From contig NC_016134.3 in NCBI RefSeq assembly GCF_000005505.3, forward strand, positions 31,868,150 through 31,932,149: DNA of 64,000 nt, written 5' to 3'. Below the pieces are notes generated by a model, which was given only the letters and a program-made list of their open reading frames with translations, was not told the DNA's origin and searched no databases. The DNA is from Brachypodium distachyon. Lineage: Eukaryota > Streptophyta > Magnoliopsida > Poales > Poaceae. Positions 1 through 11,280 of this stretch are shown here, piece after piece. The position numbers and the translations under genes are program-made. Position 1 is the first letter of the stretch; each line of letters begins with the position of its first letter.

Positions 1-703
1 CGGGGATGCTGGGCGCCCCCTTTTACAGTTCGGTGGTGGGCGGTGGGGATTGCCCCGGCGATCGCCGGCGTGGCCAAAGACACAGAGTGTGACACGATGA
101 ATTTACCCAGGTTTGGGCCACCCGGAGGTGTAATACCCTACGTCCTGCTTTGAGTTTTATTCTCTGGTGTGTACTGTTGTTACAGGTTGCTAAGGTGGTT
201 CTCGGGCCAGACTATTTGTGCTGCTAAGAGCCTATTGACTAGAATTGGGTTGGAACCCCTTGACCGGTGGCATTGGTCCTCCTTTTATACCTAAGGGGAT
301 ACCACAGGTGACAGTGTTTACAAAGAGACACGTTTCTTGCTACGCATCGGGAGAACTGGGATGCATGGGCCTATCTACTATTTACAGTGAGTAAAATGTG
401 TCCTGGGCTAGTTATGATAGCCTTGCTGTTCAAGACTAGACCCGCCGCTCTAGACTTGTCGGAGCTTTTAATGCCTTGTCTCCTCGGCGCCTCACCTTTT
501 CACCTGCCCAGCCAGGCGAGAACTTGCCAGGCGTGAGCCCCAGCTGCAGGGCTGTTCCGCTTGCGAGGGAGCTCGACCCCCCACCCCCTTGCCGGGTGAA
601 GGTTCCCGGGAACGCACCTGTCCGGGTAGCTTGCCTTGTCGGGAACCACACCGCGACCCACGCGTCCAGCAACAGGGGGGCCCCGTGGGCCACTGGTGTG
701 ACA
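1..703 (-). mobile_element. LTR of a Tat-type Ty3/Gypsy element (copy D), cut by window edge
   Basis: On the minus strand an LTR starts at 703 with TGTCACACCAGTGGCC, closely resembling the starts of the LTRs of elements A and B. A TATA box (GTATAAAAGG, 281-290, minus) and the family's 3' segment around the conserved AGCAGGACGTAGGG (near 150) lie inside it. The LTR runs off the left edge, so its 3' end is not seen. It abuts the protease coding region of element C at 703/704 without a polypurine tract, so it is read as the 5' LTR of a separate minus-strand element inserted into C. The expected 5-bp target duplication would be GTTAT (704-708). Confidence 0.7.
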
Positions 704-1152
704 GTTATAACCCCAGCGAGCCACAACATTTTCAAGACATTGTAGGCGACGTGCGACGCAGCCCTGAACTTGGCTAGCGCCGGGCGCCCAAGGACGCCGT
801 TGTAGGGCATAGGGATGTCTGCCACGTCGAAGATGACGCTCTCGGTGCGGAAGTTCTTGGCTGACCCAAAGCTGACCGGCAACGTGATCTGTCCCAACTG
901 TTGCGTCTCCCCGAGATTTATTCCCTGGAAAGACTTGGTGGGACACATGCGGGACTGGGATATCTCCAGCTTCTTCATGACCGCCGCAGACAGGAGGTTC
1001 AAGCTTGAGGCCCCGTCCACGAGCATCTTGGTCACCCGGGTGTTGTTGACGGTTGGAGAGACCACCAAGGGCAGGATGCCTACACCCGTGGTGCGCTCGG
1101 GGTGGTCGCTCATGTCGAAGGTGAGGGGCGTAGCGGACCAGCTCAACGGCAT
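704..1152 (-). pseudogene. Gypsy element C: aspartic protease region, truncated
   Basis: Read on the minus strand this encodes a retroviral-type aspartic protease segment of a Ty3/Gypsy polyprotein. Visible landmarks are the active-site region MLVDGASSLNLL, the flap-side segment GQITLPVSFG, and the C-terminal signature PYNGVLGRPALAKF. These align with the protease regions of elements A (14211-14753) and B (43875-44678). The active site reads D-G-A rather than the D-N-G-A of A and B. Homology continues to GVITV and stops exactly where LTR D begins, so reverse transcriptase and integrase of this copy are cut off or lie outside the window. It cannot act in trans as it stands. Confidence 0.8.
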
Positions 1153-1259
1153 CTGGGCAGAGCGCCCGTGCTCGAGGGTGTTGATCTCTCGGGTGAGCTT
1201 CTTGAATTACCGATGAGACGCAAACGCTGAGGCTCCCCCATGGATGCAGACCACCTCGT

Positions 1260-3134
1260 TCACCGACTGGTACCCAGCACCCTCGCCCTCTTCATCAACA
1301 GCGTAGTCGTCGTCGTCGTCGTCGTTGTCCTCGGCCGGGGACGCGTGAGCAGGGGCGACGCGCCCCACGCGGCCGCCTCCACGGGCTCCCCGGCCTCCTC
1401 CGCGCACACCGCGGCCAGCCCCAGCCTAAGCCCCGGCATTGCCTGCGTCATTCTCCTTCGCATGGCATTCCCGGGAGATGTGGACAGGCTCGACGCAGTT
1501 AAAGCACCTGCTGTCAGCTGGGTTCTTCCATTCGCTGCACCAGAATGGTTATCATTCGACATGGATAGTACCTTGCTGCAATCTTGGAGGTTGTGGGTGG
1601 GAGACTTGTGAATGAGGCACCACATGCCGGTCCCCCGGTCCGGGGCAGAATCGGTACCCTTGGACTTCTTCGCGGGAGTGATTCCCGGCTCAACGGCAAG
1701 CACGCGGTTGGCTTCGTGTTTCCACGCCTCCTTCTTCTTCTTCCCGCCCACTGACTCGGAGTCAGAGCGGGGCTCTCCGGGTGCTCTCCGGGCCTCGTCT
1801 TGTCAGGCGCCCTTGTGAGCAAGCGCGTACAGCTTGGTGGTGGTCCGGAGCATGTGCGTGCTTAGCTTCTCCCGCATCCGGGCATCATGCACATTCGCGT
1901 AGAATGCGGCGATGACCGTCTCCGGGGAAATGCTGGGGATGCTATGCTGAGTCTTGCCGAAGTGCACCATGAACTTGCGCGGGGACTCCCCGGGCTTCTG
2001 GAGGACGCCGTGCAGGTCGTTTACCATCCCCGGGCGCTTGTATCCTCCCTGGAACTGCGCACAGAGGTCACTCCAAGACTTGACGGAGTTGTGCGGGAGA
2101 TTCATGAGCCAGGAACGAGTCTCCGTCTTGAGGGCCAGGGTGAACCAGTTGGCCATAACCTTCTCGTCAGCCCCGGCGGCGAGTCACACCACGGAGTAAA
2201 CCTGCAGGAAATCCGCCGGGTCGGTCGTACCATCATACTTGGGGCCCTCGTCCGGGCAGAACTTTGGCGGCCACATGACCTGGCGCAGTTCCGGGATGAA
2301 CGCGAGACACCCCGCTCCATGAATGGCAGTCCTGAGCTCGCCGGAATCCGCAGGCTCATTCTCCCTTTTGCGGCGGCGCTCGATGCGGACACAAGCATCC
2401 TCACCGAGTCAGCCGTTAAGGTGCGCACGCAGAACCCCGCCGGTCGGTGCCGCAGATGAGCCGATGGAGATGTGGTCGTCTTGGCCGTCAACGCGGGACA
2501 GTACATCGCGCAGGTCGCCGGTCTTCGGGCGCGAGGAAGCAGACCGAGCCCCCATGCTTCCCCGCGCACCAGTAGCCCCGGCCGTGTGCGCTGCTCCCAT
2601 GCTGCGCGACTGGGCCTGACGTGGGCACTGTGCCCGCGAGACAGCAAGCAGAGCCGCGAGGCGTGCCTTCCACTCACCTTGCAGAGGCGAGTCGTTGGCC
2701 GGCGGGAAGCCAAGCGTCACATCCATCGCCGCCAAGCCTTCCGACGCCCTGGTCGCGCCGGCCCGGCTGCTGCGAGGCTCGCCGTCCTGGCGAGAGGAAC
2801 ATGAGCCCCTGCCACGCGAGGGCGGGTGGGACAGCTGCATGTCCGGTGGAGTCGGTGGACGCGACAGCGACGAGTGGACGCTTGGGTTGCGCTCCTGCGA
2901 CCGGTGCACGCTGGGACCCGATGCGGCACTCGGCGCCTGTTCGCGAGACGGGTGAGCCGCGTAGGCTCGGCCTCACGCAAGGGGTGAGGGCTTGGGGCCG
3001 CCAGGCTTGGCGTGTGCGACGCACGATGGCTGGACGAGTCGTCACTCCCTTGCTGTTGGGCTGACAGCGCACCACGCCGAGCACTCGACCTGGTGGCGGC
3101 GCACGATGACCCTCCGTTGCGCCGAGGCGCCATC
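1260..3134 (-). pseudogene. Gypsy element C: gag, frameshifted
   Basis: Minus-strand gag of element C. The likely start is MAPRRNGG near 3134, about 80 bp after the primer binding site. The central retrotransposon gag domain is clear at 2156-1803 (WLMNLPHNSVKSWSDL, then FQGGYKRPG and MREKLSTHMLRTT), matching gag of A and B almost motif for motif. The segment CLIHKSPTHNLQDC follows at about 1620. A zinc knuckle of the form CX2CX4HX4C (CFNC-VEPV-H-ISRE-C) is encoded near 1460-1500. These blocks are in different frames, so the gene carries indels. An acidic run of aspartates is encoded by a GTC repeat near 1300-1325. Gag would form the virus-like particle in the cytoplasm; this copy is dead. Confidence 0.75.
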
Positions 3135-3199
3135 GTGGAGGTTGATGCAGAGGATGGAACCGAAGTTGGCGTTGGTGAAGATTCGGAAAACATTTGCGC

Positions 3200-3218
3200 C
3201 CCCTACCTGGCGTGCCAG
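3200..3218 (-). promoter_or_regulatory. Primer binding site of element C
   Basis: On the minus strand TGGCACGCCAGGTAGGGGGC follows the LTR end (…CGACA, at 3220) by two bases. The same position in element A reads TGGCGCGCCAGGTAGGGG. This is the expected place for tRNA-primed minus-strand DNA synthesis. The tRNA was not identified. Confidence 0.6.
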
Positions 3219-3219
3219 A

Positions 3220-3391
3220 TGTCGTGTGTGCGAACGCGGACACCGGAAGTGTGGACAGCCCCTTTTTTTAGGTTGTGGGGTGCGGGGATAGTGCTCCGAG
3301 CCTCATCGGTAAGGACTTTGACTTCGGCGATTTACTCAGGTTCGGGCCACCCGAAGGTGTAATACCCTACGTCCTGCTTTGTGTGCATAGA
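3220..3391 (-). mobile_element. 5' LTR of element C, inner part
   Basis: The 3' portion of the minus-strand 5' LTR of C. It ends …CGACA at 3220 and contains the family landmark around the AGCAGGACGTAGGG segment (plus-strand 3365-3379). It is interrupted at 3391 by the 3392-7173 insertion and resumes at 7174. Joining the two parts across the ATAGA duplication restores a continuous LTR of roughly 950 bp. Confidence 0.75.
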
Positions 3392-6300
3392 TGTAACAGC
3401 CCGAGAGCAACCCTTTTCCTTTTAAGCCCTTTTGGACTGTTTTGTAATTTAAATGTTGTCATCATCTGTCATGCTCATGTCATCATAATTATTTTTTCCA
3501 TGTCATTAGCATCAAGTTGCATGAAATAATTATTCGTTGCACGAAATGTCACTTCTTTTGTGTTGTCATGTGCTTGTCTTTTTGTTCTGTTCGCGAAAGT
3601 CTAAAATTATTTTTTGTAGAAATCTTATTTTTGTTTGACAAATTAATTCGGGTTTAATTAAACCTATCTTTTGCGAAAAACTAAATTTGCAAAACCTGTA
3701 TTTTGTTTGAGGCTTTAGTTGGCCCAAAAGCCCACCAACACAAACCCTAACCCTGACTATTTAATTCACTCCTGTCTCCTTTCTTTTTCTTCCTTTCTTT
3801 TTCTTTCTTTCCTGGCCGCCACCACCCATCTTCCTCCCCGATCCCCTTTCTCTTCTGGCTTCTTCCTCCCGAAGCCTCGCTCTCCCTCGATCTCTCCCTT
3901 CCCCGAGCTCCTCCATGGCTGGCTCCCTCTCTCACATGCTGCTCCCCATGCCGGCGACCACCCCACGCGCCTCCCCTTCCCCTCTCCGCCTCTCTCTTCC
4001 CCGGCGCCGCTCTCTCCTCCGGCCGCCTCCACCGCGCACGACGCCGCGCCTGCCCGCGCCGCCTCCTCTCGCGCCCTCCATCTTCCCTGCTCCCCAGCGC
4101 CGAGCTCCTCTACGCCGCGCCGCTCTCCCTCTCCCGTGGCCGCCTGCCCTCTGCGCCCGCGCCGCCTCAACCTCGCCGGCCCGCGTCTGCTGCTCCCTTG
4201 CTCCCCGCCGGCGCTCGTCCTCCGCCCCACGCTGCCGAGCTCCCTCGCAGCACCGCTCCGCTTCCCCGTGCCGCCCGACACCACCTCGCGCGCCTCCCTC
4301 TCTCCCGTGCTGTCTCCCCGCAACCGCCCGTCGCCGAGCTCCCCTCCACCGCGCGTCTCCATCTCGCTGGCCTGCGCCGCCTCTCCCCGTCGCTCGCCCC
4401 CATCTCGCCGGCCTGCTCCGCCTCCCTTCCACCGAGCACCATCGACCTCCTCCCAAGCTCCGCCCGCGGCCAGCCCGAAGGCCCGAGCCGCTCCTCTTCT
4501 TCTGCCTCCAGCCCCCAAGCCCAGGCCGAGCCCCCTTCTGGCCATCTCCGTCCAGTCCGAAGTCCCAAGCCAGAGCCGCCCACTAGCCTAGCTGCTGCTC
4601 CTCTCTCTCTGGCTGCTTCTGCCCTCTCGCTTGGTTGCTGCTGCCGCTGCTCTCTGCACCTCTCTGTGCTGCCGCTGCTTTTCCTCCTCCCTGCGTGCTG
4701 CTACTGCTCTCCCTCTTTGTTGGTGGAACTGTTGTGTGTTGGTGCTTGCTGCTACCGTGTGCCCGAGGAGACCGAAGACCTGGAGCCGGATTTGTAGCCG
4801 CCCACGACTACGTACGACGAGCCATGAACGACTACGACGACTAAATCGCCTACATGCACGACTACCTCGACTACATCGACTACGCCGTGGCACGCAACGA
4901 AGGTAGAACCTTGGAGCGACCGATTTGTGGCGTAGACCCGTAGGTTGCGACCGATGATATTCATGTATTGTATGAGATGTCCGTGTTTGTACCGATAGTT
5001 TCGATAGTTGCCGGTATCTTGTTCCACTAGTGTGTGCAACCCCGACCTTGTCGGATCTTTGTGTTATTCTTGTTAAATCATGTGTTGCACCTACCCATGT
5101 CCAAATCATGCGAACTTGATATGTAAATTGATCAGGAAAATGCAAGGAATATTAATATGGCATTCTCATTCATGTTTGAGCAACTGTAACCTATTGTTTA
5201 TCCTAAAACACCTTACCTCTTCCTTCTGGAGTTGGAATTCCATTGCTTTAGGAATTCCAATCCATTTAATATGATTAGTATATCATCTACTCACTTGCTG
5301 TTAAGATGTCATGCATCATCTTTTGATTGCGCATTTAACATTACCATGTGTATCTTGTATGCTTATATTTTTCTTTTATGTGGTGTATTTGCTTCTTCCT
5401 CGCTAGTCTTCGATTCCTACGACGACGACTGCACTTGTGTTCTTCTTTCAGGATTCTTGCTCAATTCCGGGCAATTGAGTACTCCAGGCAAGCAGCCATT
5501 CCTTGACCATGTTGATTATACCTATTGCCTCTCCCTCAATCTTGCATTAAGTTACGATCTCAGTCTTGTCACGATGCCATTAGGATTGCATAGCTTATTA
5601 GTCAGCTCCACTTATTGCCTTATGTCTTGTTACTTGTCCTAATACCATGTCACATGTTTGTTGTTGCCCTACATCTTGATCATTAGATGTCATGCTTAGT
5701 TGCTAGTCTTTTGTCCTTACTTCTGGGGTTACATAATTGCTACATCCACATGCTACTTCCTGTATTTAAATTACAATTATTAAACTGTGATATGATATTT
5801 AACTGTAACAAGGCAATGATGGAAGGCCGTGCTCTAATGCATTGGTGATTTGTTCTATTTGCGCCGACCTAAGGACTGAGTTTTCGTTTTCGCCGACCCA
5901 AGAAACTTCGCGCTAACCGCTCGTGGGAAAATATATGGGTTCCTCCTCGACTTAGTACTTGATCCTCAGTTCTTCCAAGGGCCACATAGTTCGGGCGTTC
6001 CATTTGGCATATCGCATATACACTGGTGTTGTGTTGGAGACTTGTTGGTGACTTTGCATTCATATAGGATTGCGGCACTAGTCTGGAGTGGTCATCTTGC
6101 AGGCCCTGAACCACTACCAGCTGTCCTCGCAACTCTTGAGTCTGTACGACGCTTCGGCCGGGCTCTCGTTTCGGATTAGACTCAGTTGGGTGGTCCCCTT
6201 GGATTAGTTGGAACTGGGAAATGTCATGTGGCTCAATCCAGCCAGCGCACATTTGAGTGTGAGCACGCTTGGTATTCGCGGGTTGGTCGAACGTGTACGG

Positions 6301-7173
6301 GTAAATTGGTGCACCCTGCAGGGATAAATCTTTCGGAAAGCCGTGTCCGCGGTTTTGGACGACTTGGTTGGTCATTACTTGATCATAGAGAACTTAACCA
6401 ACTTAAGCTCATAAACTTGAGTAGTAATTAGCCTTAATCATGGATATGCTTAAACTGCTTAAGTGTGAGTGTCCTTTGGATTGCTTCCTCATAGGGTGTT
6501 AAAGGGGTGATATGAGGATTGTGGTGTTTGGTGTTAGTTGATAGTTTATCACCTCACTTGGTAGACGCTTCTTATCCTCTCATTAGATGTTGTTATTAGA
6601 GTGTCTCTCTAAATATTGTTGCTGCTGCATAACCCCACCATATTTTCCTCCTTTGAAACTTGTTGCGTAATTAGATTAGATCTCCATGTAAGTCTTGCGA
6701 GTACTTTGTACTCGGTTGCTTTGCAACGTTGTTTTCTTCAGAGGTTCCAGCAGAGCAGGTGAGTTGCTAGCTTCTTCGTGGATCACGACGTTGGATTCGA
6801 TGTTTAGCCAAGAGATCCAGATCAGGGTCCTGAGACTCGTGGCAGGTTTCCTTCCAGCTTCCAGCCTCTTCAGGCCATGCTGTATTCTTGTCCGTACTCG
6901 GGCATAATTCGACTTCCGCTGATGTAATGATGTAATGTTGGGACATGTGTCCTCTCTTTGTAATATTTGATATTCTGCTCCCTGTATGAGCTTTGTAATT
7001 ACTTTCTTCTGTAGAGTTTGGTAATGATATTCATGTTGCAAAATCCTGCGATGAGCACATTAATGCGTGTAAGTATTGAGGTGTTTATCGTAGGTTAAGA
7101 ACCTGAGGCTTGAATTATGCAAAGGTTAGCAATTTGGGGGTAAATTGTATAATTTCGGTCCCGGGGTCTTACA
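3392..7173 (+). mobile_element. 3.8-kb solo LTR or internally deleted LTR element
   Basis: The segment starts TGTAACAGCCCGAGAGC and ends GGTCCCGGGGTCTTACA, so it has TG…CA ends. It is flanked by the perfect 5-bp duplication ATAGA (3387-3391 and 7174-7178). No gag, protease, reverse transcriptase or primer binding site is visible. I see no second copy of the ends inside, so a very long solo LTR is the simplest reading. From 3719 to about 4800 it is extremely GC- and C-rich with long open frames on both strands, mostly Pro/Ser/Ala/Arg. This looks like a grass 5' leader (CCCTAACCCTGAC, pyrimidine tracts) rather than a conserved protein. A run of GACTAC-like repeats lies at 4800-4890. Orientation is arbitrary. 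Confidence 0.7.
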
Positions 7174-7964
7174 ATAGATGGTGGAGGATGGCACAAGGAG
7201 TGGTTACAACGAGCGACCGAAGCGGTGAGCTCAAGCCTAAACTACGACGGACCGGGGAGGAGGGAGAAGTAGACGTTGCTCTTCTACGAGTCAGAACACC
7301 AACCCTTCTCCTTCCTCGAACGGCCTATGCCTGGTCCATCCCTTATGCCAACCTTCTTGAATGGAAGCCTTGGGCCTCCTTTTATAGTTCAAGGGGTCAC
7401 CACAGTGACGAACCTAGGGCACACGGCATGCGTGCTGCTACAGGGGAACATCCCCACTACAACACAAGTATGAAGCTGTCCGCCTGTTCTGTGGCTCCTG
7501 TCCAAAGCGATGTGTACATGGTCCTGGGCGCAGAGAAGCTTTCGGCCCTGCCTGGGCCGAAACGGTGATAGTCCTGGCGCGGCATGGAAGCTGGCCGGTC
7601 AAAAGGTAAAGGAGACCTGCTGCGTCCTGTCCGGCGATCGTCACACCACAGTCGCGCAGTCCGAGGACGCCCTTTGAACGGGCAGACTCGTACCAGCCCA
7701 GGTTCGTGGGCGCCAAAATAGCCGTCCAGGATTGGCCGAGTTAAGCAGTGACGCATTCTCTCTCCGGGTGCGAGACCAGGCACCCCCGTAGAGCCTTTCG
7801 CTCCCGGGCCCGAGGGAGGAGAGAACGGTCACAAGTCTCCTGAGAAGACAATCCCGAGAAGGCGGTGCCATGGTACCCCGTCCTCGGGGGGCCTAACGCT
7901 GACGTGGTGGGGCCGCGTCCCGTGCTCCTAGGATCCGGGATACCCCATATCCCCGGAGCTGACA
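7174..7964 (-). mobile_element. 5' LTR of element C, outer part
   Basis: This is the continuation of the C LTR after the 3392-7173 insertion; the first five bases (ATAGA) are the target duplication. A TATA box on the minus strand (CTATAAAAGGAGG, 7376-7388) sits at the same place relative to the LTR end as in A, B and D. The LTR starts at 7964 with TGTCAGCTCCGGGG (minus). The 3' LTR of C is not in the window, so its flanking duplication cannot be checked. Confidence 0.7.
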
Positions 7965-8880
7965 GGTTCGAAGTGCAACCCATATTGAATTTTTGACTTT
8001 TGGATTTAATACAGCAGGATGCAATCTCTTCTTTTGCCTTTTTTTTTATCTCCCCCATGCAAGAGACATGCATGTCACTACTTCTTTTTTCGCGGCTGCT
8101 TTTTGGCATCGGGCAATGCGACAGAAGGAAATCCGATGGCTCGTAGCACACCGCTTGGGTGAACAAAACTCCGGTTAAATTTTACATTTTTAATTAATTT
8201 TAAGGAGTGAACTATGTAATTGTCGTATAGGGGTTAAAATAGCTTCCACACGGCCCTGCACGCCACCTCCCGCCTGATCAGAGCGAGCGGCTTCTTGCAT
8301 GGATGCAAAAAGAAGTGAGAGAGGGCTGCATGTGCATTTAAACGCTAACTAGAAAATTTAAAATTTTGTGTAGCTCAAACCGCATATTCGATCTGCAATC
8401 CATTTCCACATTTGACTTCGTATGGACGAGAGCTTCATACATTTCGGTGACTTGTTTTTTCAAGCTCAAAGTTACCGACCATAAGCACGTGAGTTACCAG
8501 ACATATTCATGATTAGTTATCAGATTTCAAGCTATACTTGTGGTGTTCCGATGATTATTTGAGAACTCCAAAGTTACAAACCAACAATAATTTTTGAGAA
8601 CTCTAAAGTTACAAACCAACAATAATTGTTAGATCTATCTGAACATATTTTGGCTAATTTTTTTCAAACTTAAAAGTTACCAATCAATATTATGTGAGTT
8701 ATCGGGCTATTCACCATTCACACCTCTCACGTCTCTTTTCCCTATAAAAGATAACAAAAAGTAACAAACTTATTAAATCAAACATAACAAATCTCACCCG
8801 CAATAACCACTTCTATAAAAGTAAAAGTATTTTTTAAAATATAGCATAATTATTCGCTATTGAGCTTTGAACCGAGGGAA
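7965..8880. other. Non-coding stretch with short direct repeat
   Basis: No conserved coding sequence was recognised. It is AT-rich from 8340 on. A unit of about 35 bp built around GAGAACTCTAAAGTTACAAA occurs twice in tandem at 8558-8626, and shorter AAGTTACC-like words recur from 8470 to 8700. Probably decayed transposon sequence. Confidence 0.4.
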
Positions 8881-8932
8881 ATGTCAAAGTTGTTCTAAAC
8901 GAGCCACACTTATTATGAATCGGATGGAGTAT
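8881..8932. mobile_element. Stowaway-like MITE end
   Basis: Read on the minus strand this begins CTATACTCCATCCGATTCAT and continues AATAAGTGTGGCTCG. This resembles the Stowaway terminal consensus CTCCCTCCGT followed by an AATAAGTG-type segment. The partner terminus was not found, so it is a fragment. Confidence 0.45.
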
Positions 8933-8989
8933 AGTTTTTGCCCAAAGCAAAACGCGGGCACTTGGCTAGTTTTAGTTTTCATTGAATTG

Positions 8990-10961
8990 GCAGCATGATG
9001 CATTCCGGTGGAATAGCTGGAACCACTTCGGTTGCGAAATAAACGAGGCAATAATTCAAACAATGGATAAGAACGGTCCACATTTATTCTGTCTTAAATA
9101 TAGGTTCTAGCTGCAGCCCGATGTACGTTCTATTCGCTGGCTGGTGCAGGAGGTGCAGGAAGGGGAGGCTTGGACGAAGGCGGTTGCTCAGAGGAAATCG
9201 TCTTAGATTTGGTTGCATTGTGGGTTTGTCGTGGAATGTGTGTGAGTAATCCCTTGTATTGATTGAGCCCATGGGCATGTAACTGCGCGAGTATATGACA
9301 CACTCATCCGAGTGTATTCTAGAAAGAAAAAAAGTTCCGTTCCATGCTTACAAACAAAATCAAATGTTCTTCCACGGGGCAATCTAGTCTAGCTGCAAAT
9401 GCATCAACATTTCCATCAAGAATATGGCCTGTACGGAAAGGACTTGATGCAGGGTATGCACTTGACAAAAAAAAACTCTCAAAAGTAAAATGTTTTCTGG
9501 TATAATTGGGAAGACATGATAAATGGATCGCTTGCTCAAACCACAGCATCCCTTCAGGGTACGAACTTGCAGTAAGTTGATGCCCGGTTCACTTAACTTG
9601 GGTAACCCAATTTGAAACGTCTACTAGATCATCTAGAACTTGCGCATGCAAAAATTGGTGTTTTTTTCCCGGGTTTCAAAAGAATCTGAACAGATTTTAC
9701 AAATTGTTGTTTTACGAAGGGGGTTGCATAATTTATTTATTGCGGGTAGAAGAGGGTTGAATAATTGAAGTATGACAACTGTAAAAACCAAAAAATCAGC
9801 CCAGTACCAAGGTAACGTTTGCAATTATGGAACTTATACAAATTTATCATGGTTCGTCCCAATTTAGATACTCAACTGGATCGACGTATTCATGATGAAA
9901 ATACAGATACAGCAAGATGAGCGAAGCAGTTCTGAATTCCAGAAGGAGCATTATTCTCCCTTTGTGAATGGTAACGATTGTTTCCCTTGCAAAAAAGGTA
10001 ATTATTCTTTGAACTCATCAAAAGGGTTCGAATTCACTTATCTGTTTGAAAAAAAAACATTGTGCAGGGGTGTTGCTGACCCAGCAACATCGGCAGGTGG
10101 CATAGGAAACGGTTGGGGGACAACAGAAGACACCAAGGACACATGGGCAAGGCGAGGAAGTTTATACTGCCCTTGCTCAATTTTTGGCGAAGCCTACTGG
10201 GTCTTCTTCTTCCTGTCCTGAAATACTATGCCAAATTTTGCAGCACAACAGCCAACGCCGACAAGAGCAACAAGTGGGCATCATATGCAGAGCCTGGTGG
10301 ATGGAATGGTTAGTCTTTTTCAGACGGTGATAAACTTTGCGCATGCGAAATGCAAAGGAAGTACAATGTAGCATCTGGGGGTTGTTCCAAGAGAAGTTTC
10401 ATATGATAATTCGCAGTGATCTCCCTTGAATGTTTCTGCCTCAGACCCAGACATGCTAGAAGTAGGAAACGGGGGGATGACAACAAAAGAACAGCATTCC
10501 ACAAGAGGTGAAAAAAAAAAGTAAACCATGAGAACAGCAGTGCTGGACAAGTTGCATACACCTAATTGTTTTCGCGAGGTAATCGTACTGATCTGGGTTC
10601 AACCAGGCACCTCTGCTGATTGCCTGCGACATCCACTCGATGAGCAACGAAACCAAGGAGATCCTTGGCAACAAGAATGTCATTGCAGTTAATCAAGGTA
10701 TAGACTCTAGTGACTAGTGACATAAGTAATTATCCCTTCCTTTCTCCAAAATGGTCATGTGAAACCTAGAGATGGTACTAAGCTTTACTGGTTCATGAAC
10801 AGAGGAGCTTGGTGTACAAGGGTACAAAGTGCAACAAGATGGAGACTTAGAAGTACAAGGATAGAACAGACGAGTCTTTTTTATACAGTACCATGTGCAA
10901 CACTTAGTACTATTAATCTATACTTGACTAACTTGTGCTTAGGTTCGGGCCGGTCAATTAA
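8990..10961 (+). pseudogene. Alpha-galactosidase (GH27) pseudogene, 5' and central exons
   Basis: Plus-strand exon pieces match plant alpha-galactosidase in the correct order. WNSWNHFGCEINEAII is at 9009-9056 and an ASTFPSRI-like piece at about 9378-9445. SKMSEAVLNSRRSI is at 9904-9962 and DPATSAGGIGNGWG at 10068-10154. NKWASYAEPGGWN is at 10244-10308 and DPDMLEVGNGGMTT at 10445-10507. [12 protein letters not shown] through KNVIAVNQ is at 10590-10697. VRAGQLSGGE begins at 10943 and continues beyond the Harbinger at 27686. Introns with GT and AG borders separate several pieces. The enzyme normally removes terminal alpha-1,6-galactose in vacuole or cell wall; the acid/base Asp of CDIHSM is present. 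The exons with the YVNIDDCW region and the nucleophile motif KYDNC were not found. Frameshifts occur near 9958 and 10600. A non-functional remnant. Confidence 0.85.
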
Positions 10962-11280
10962 GGGTGTGTTTGGCAGCCCGGGTCAATCCAGAATTCACAT
11001 TTCATCCCATACAAGTTGACCCTAGCCAAGTTGAGCTGAGATTTTCACATGTGTTTGGCAGCCTATTTCTGTTGAGATATGATGAGTTGTGATGTTGTTT
11101 GGTTGGCCGTGTCTGTTTAGGCATGTTGAACTTAGACTTTGTTTGGTAGTGCGTGTGAGTAAAGATGTGACTTGGTGAGATGACCACAAACTTATTCAAA
11201 TTTCATCCATTACATCATAAATTCAAAACATAAGCAAGTACTCCCCGAAAGAAAAAACATAAGCAAATATACAGCACCAA

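Noticed and set aside
1..703. 3' LTR partner of the C element's 5' LTR (3220-7964)
   Set aside because: The LTR starts differ (TGTCACACCAG versus TGTCAGCTCC), no polypurine tract precedes it, and C's protease is cut exactly at the boundary.
3719..4591. 290-codon Pro/Ser/Ala-rich frame in the 3.8-kb insertion
   Set aside because: Opposite strand is open over the same span (259 codons); composition is leader-like and no domain is visible.
9100..9330. 3' end of a LINE (poly-A-like tail after 9325)
   Set aside because: The A-run is short and interrupted; no reverse transcriptase or target duplication seen.
10860..10942. 3' LTR of the Copia element left of the Harbinger
   Set aside because: No similarity to 31213-31405, and the flank fits an alpha-galactosidase intron with an acceptor at 10942.
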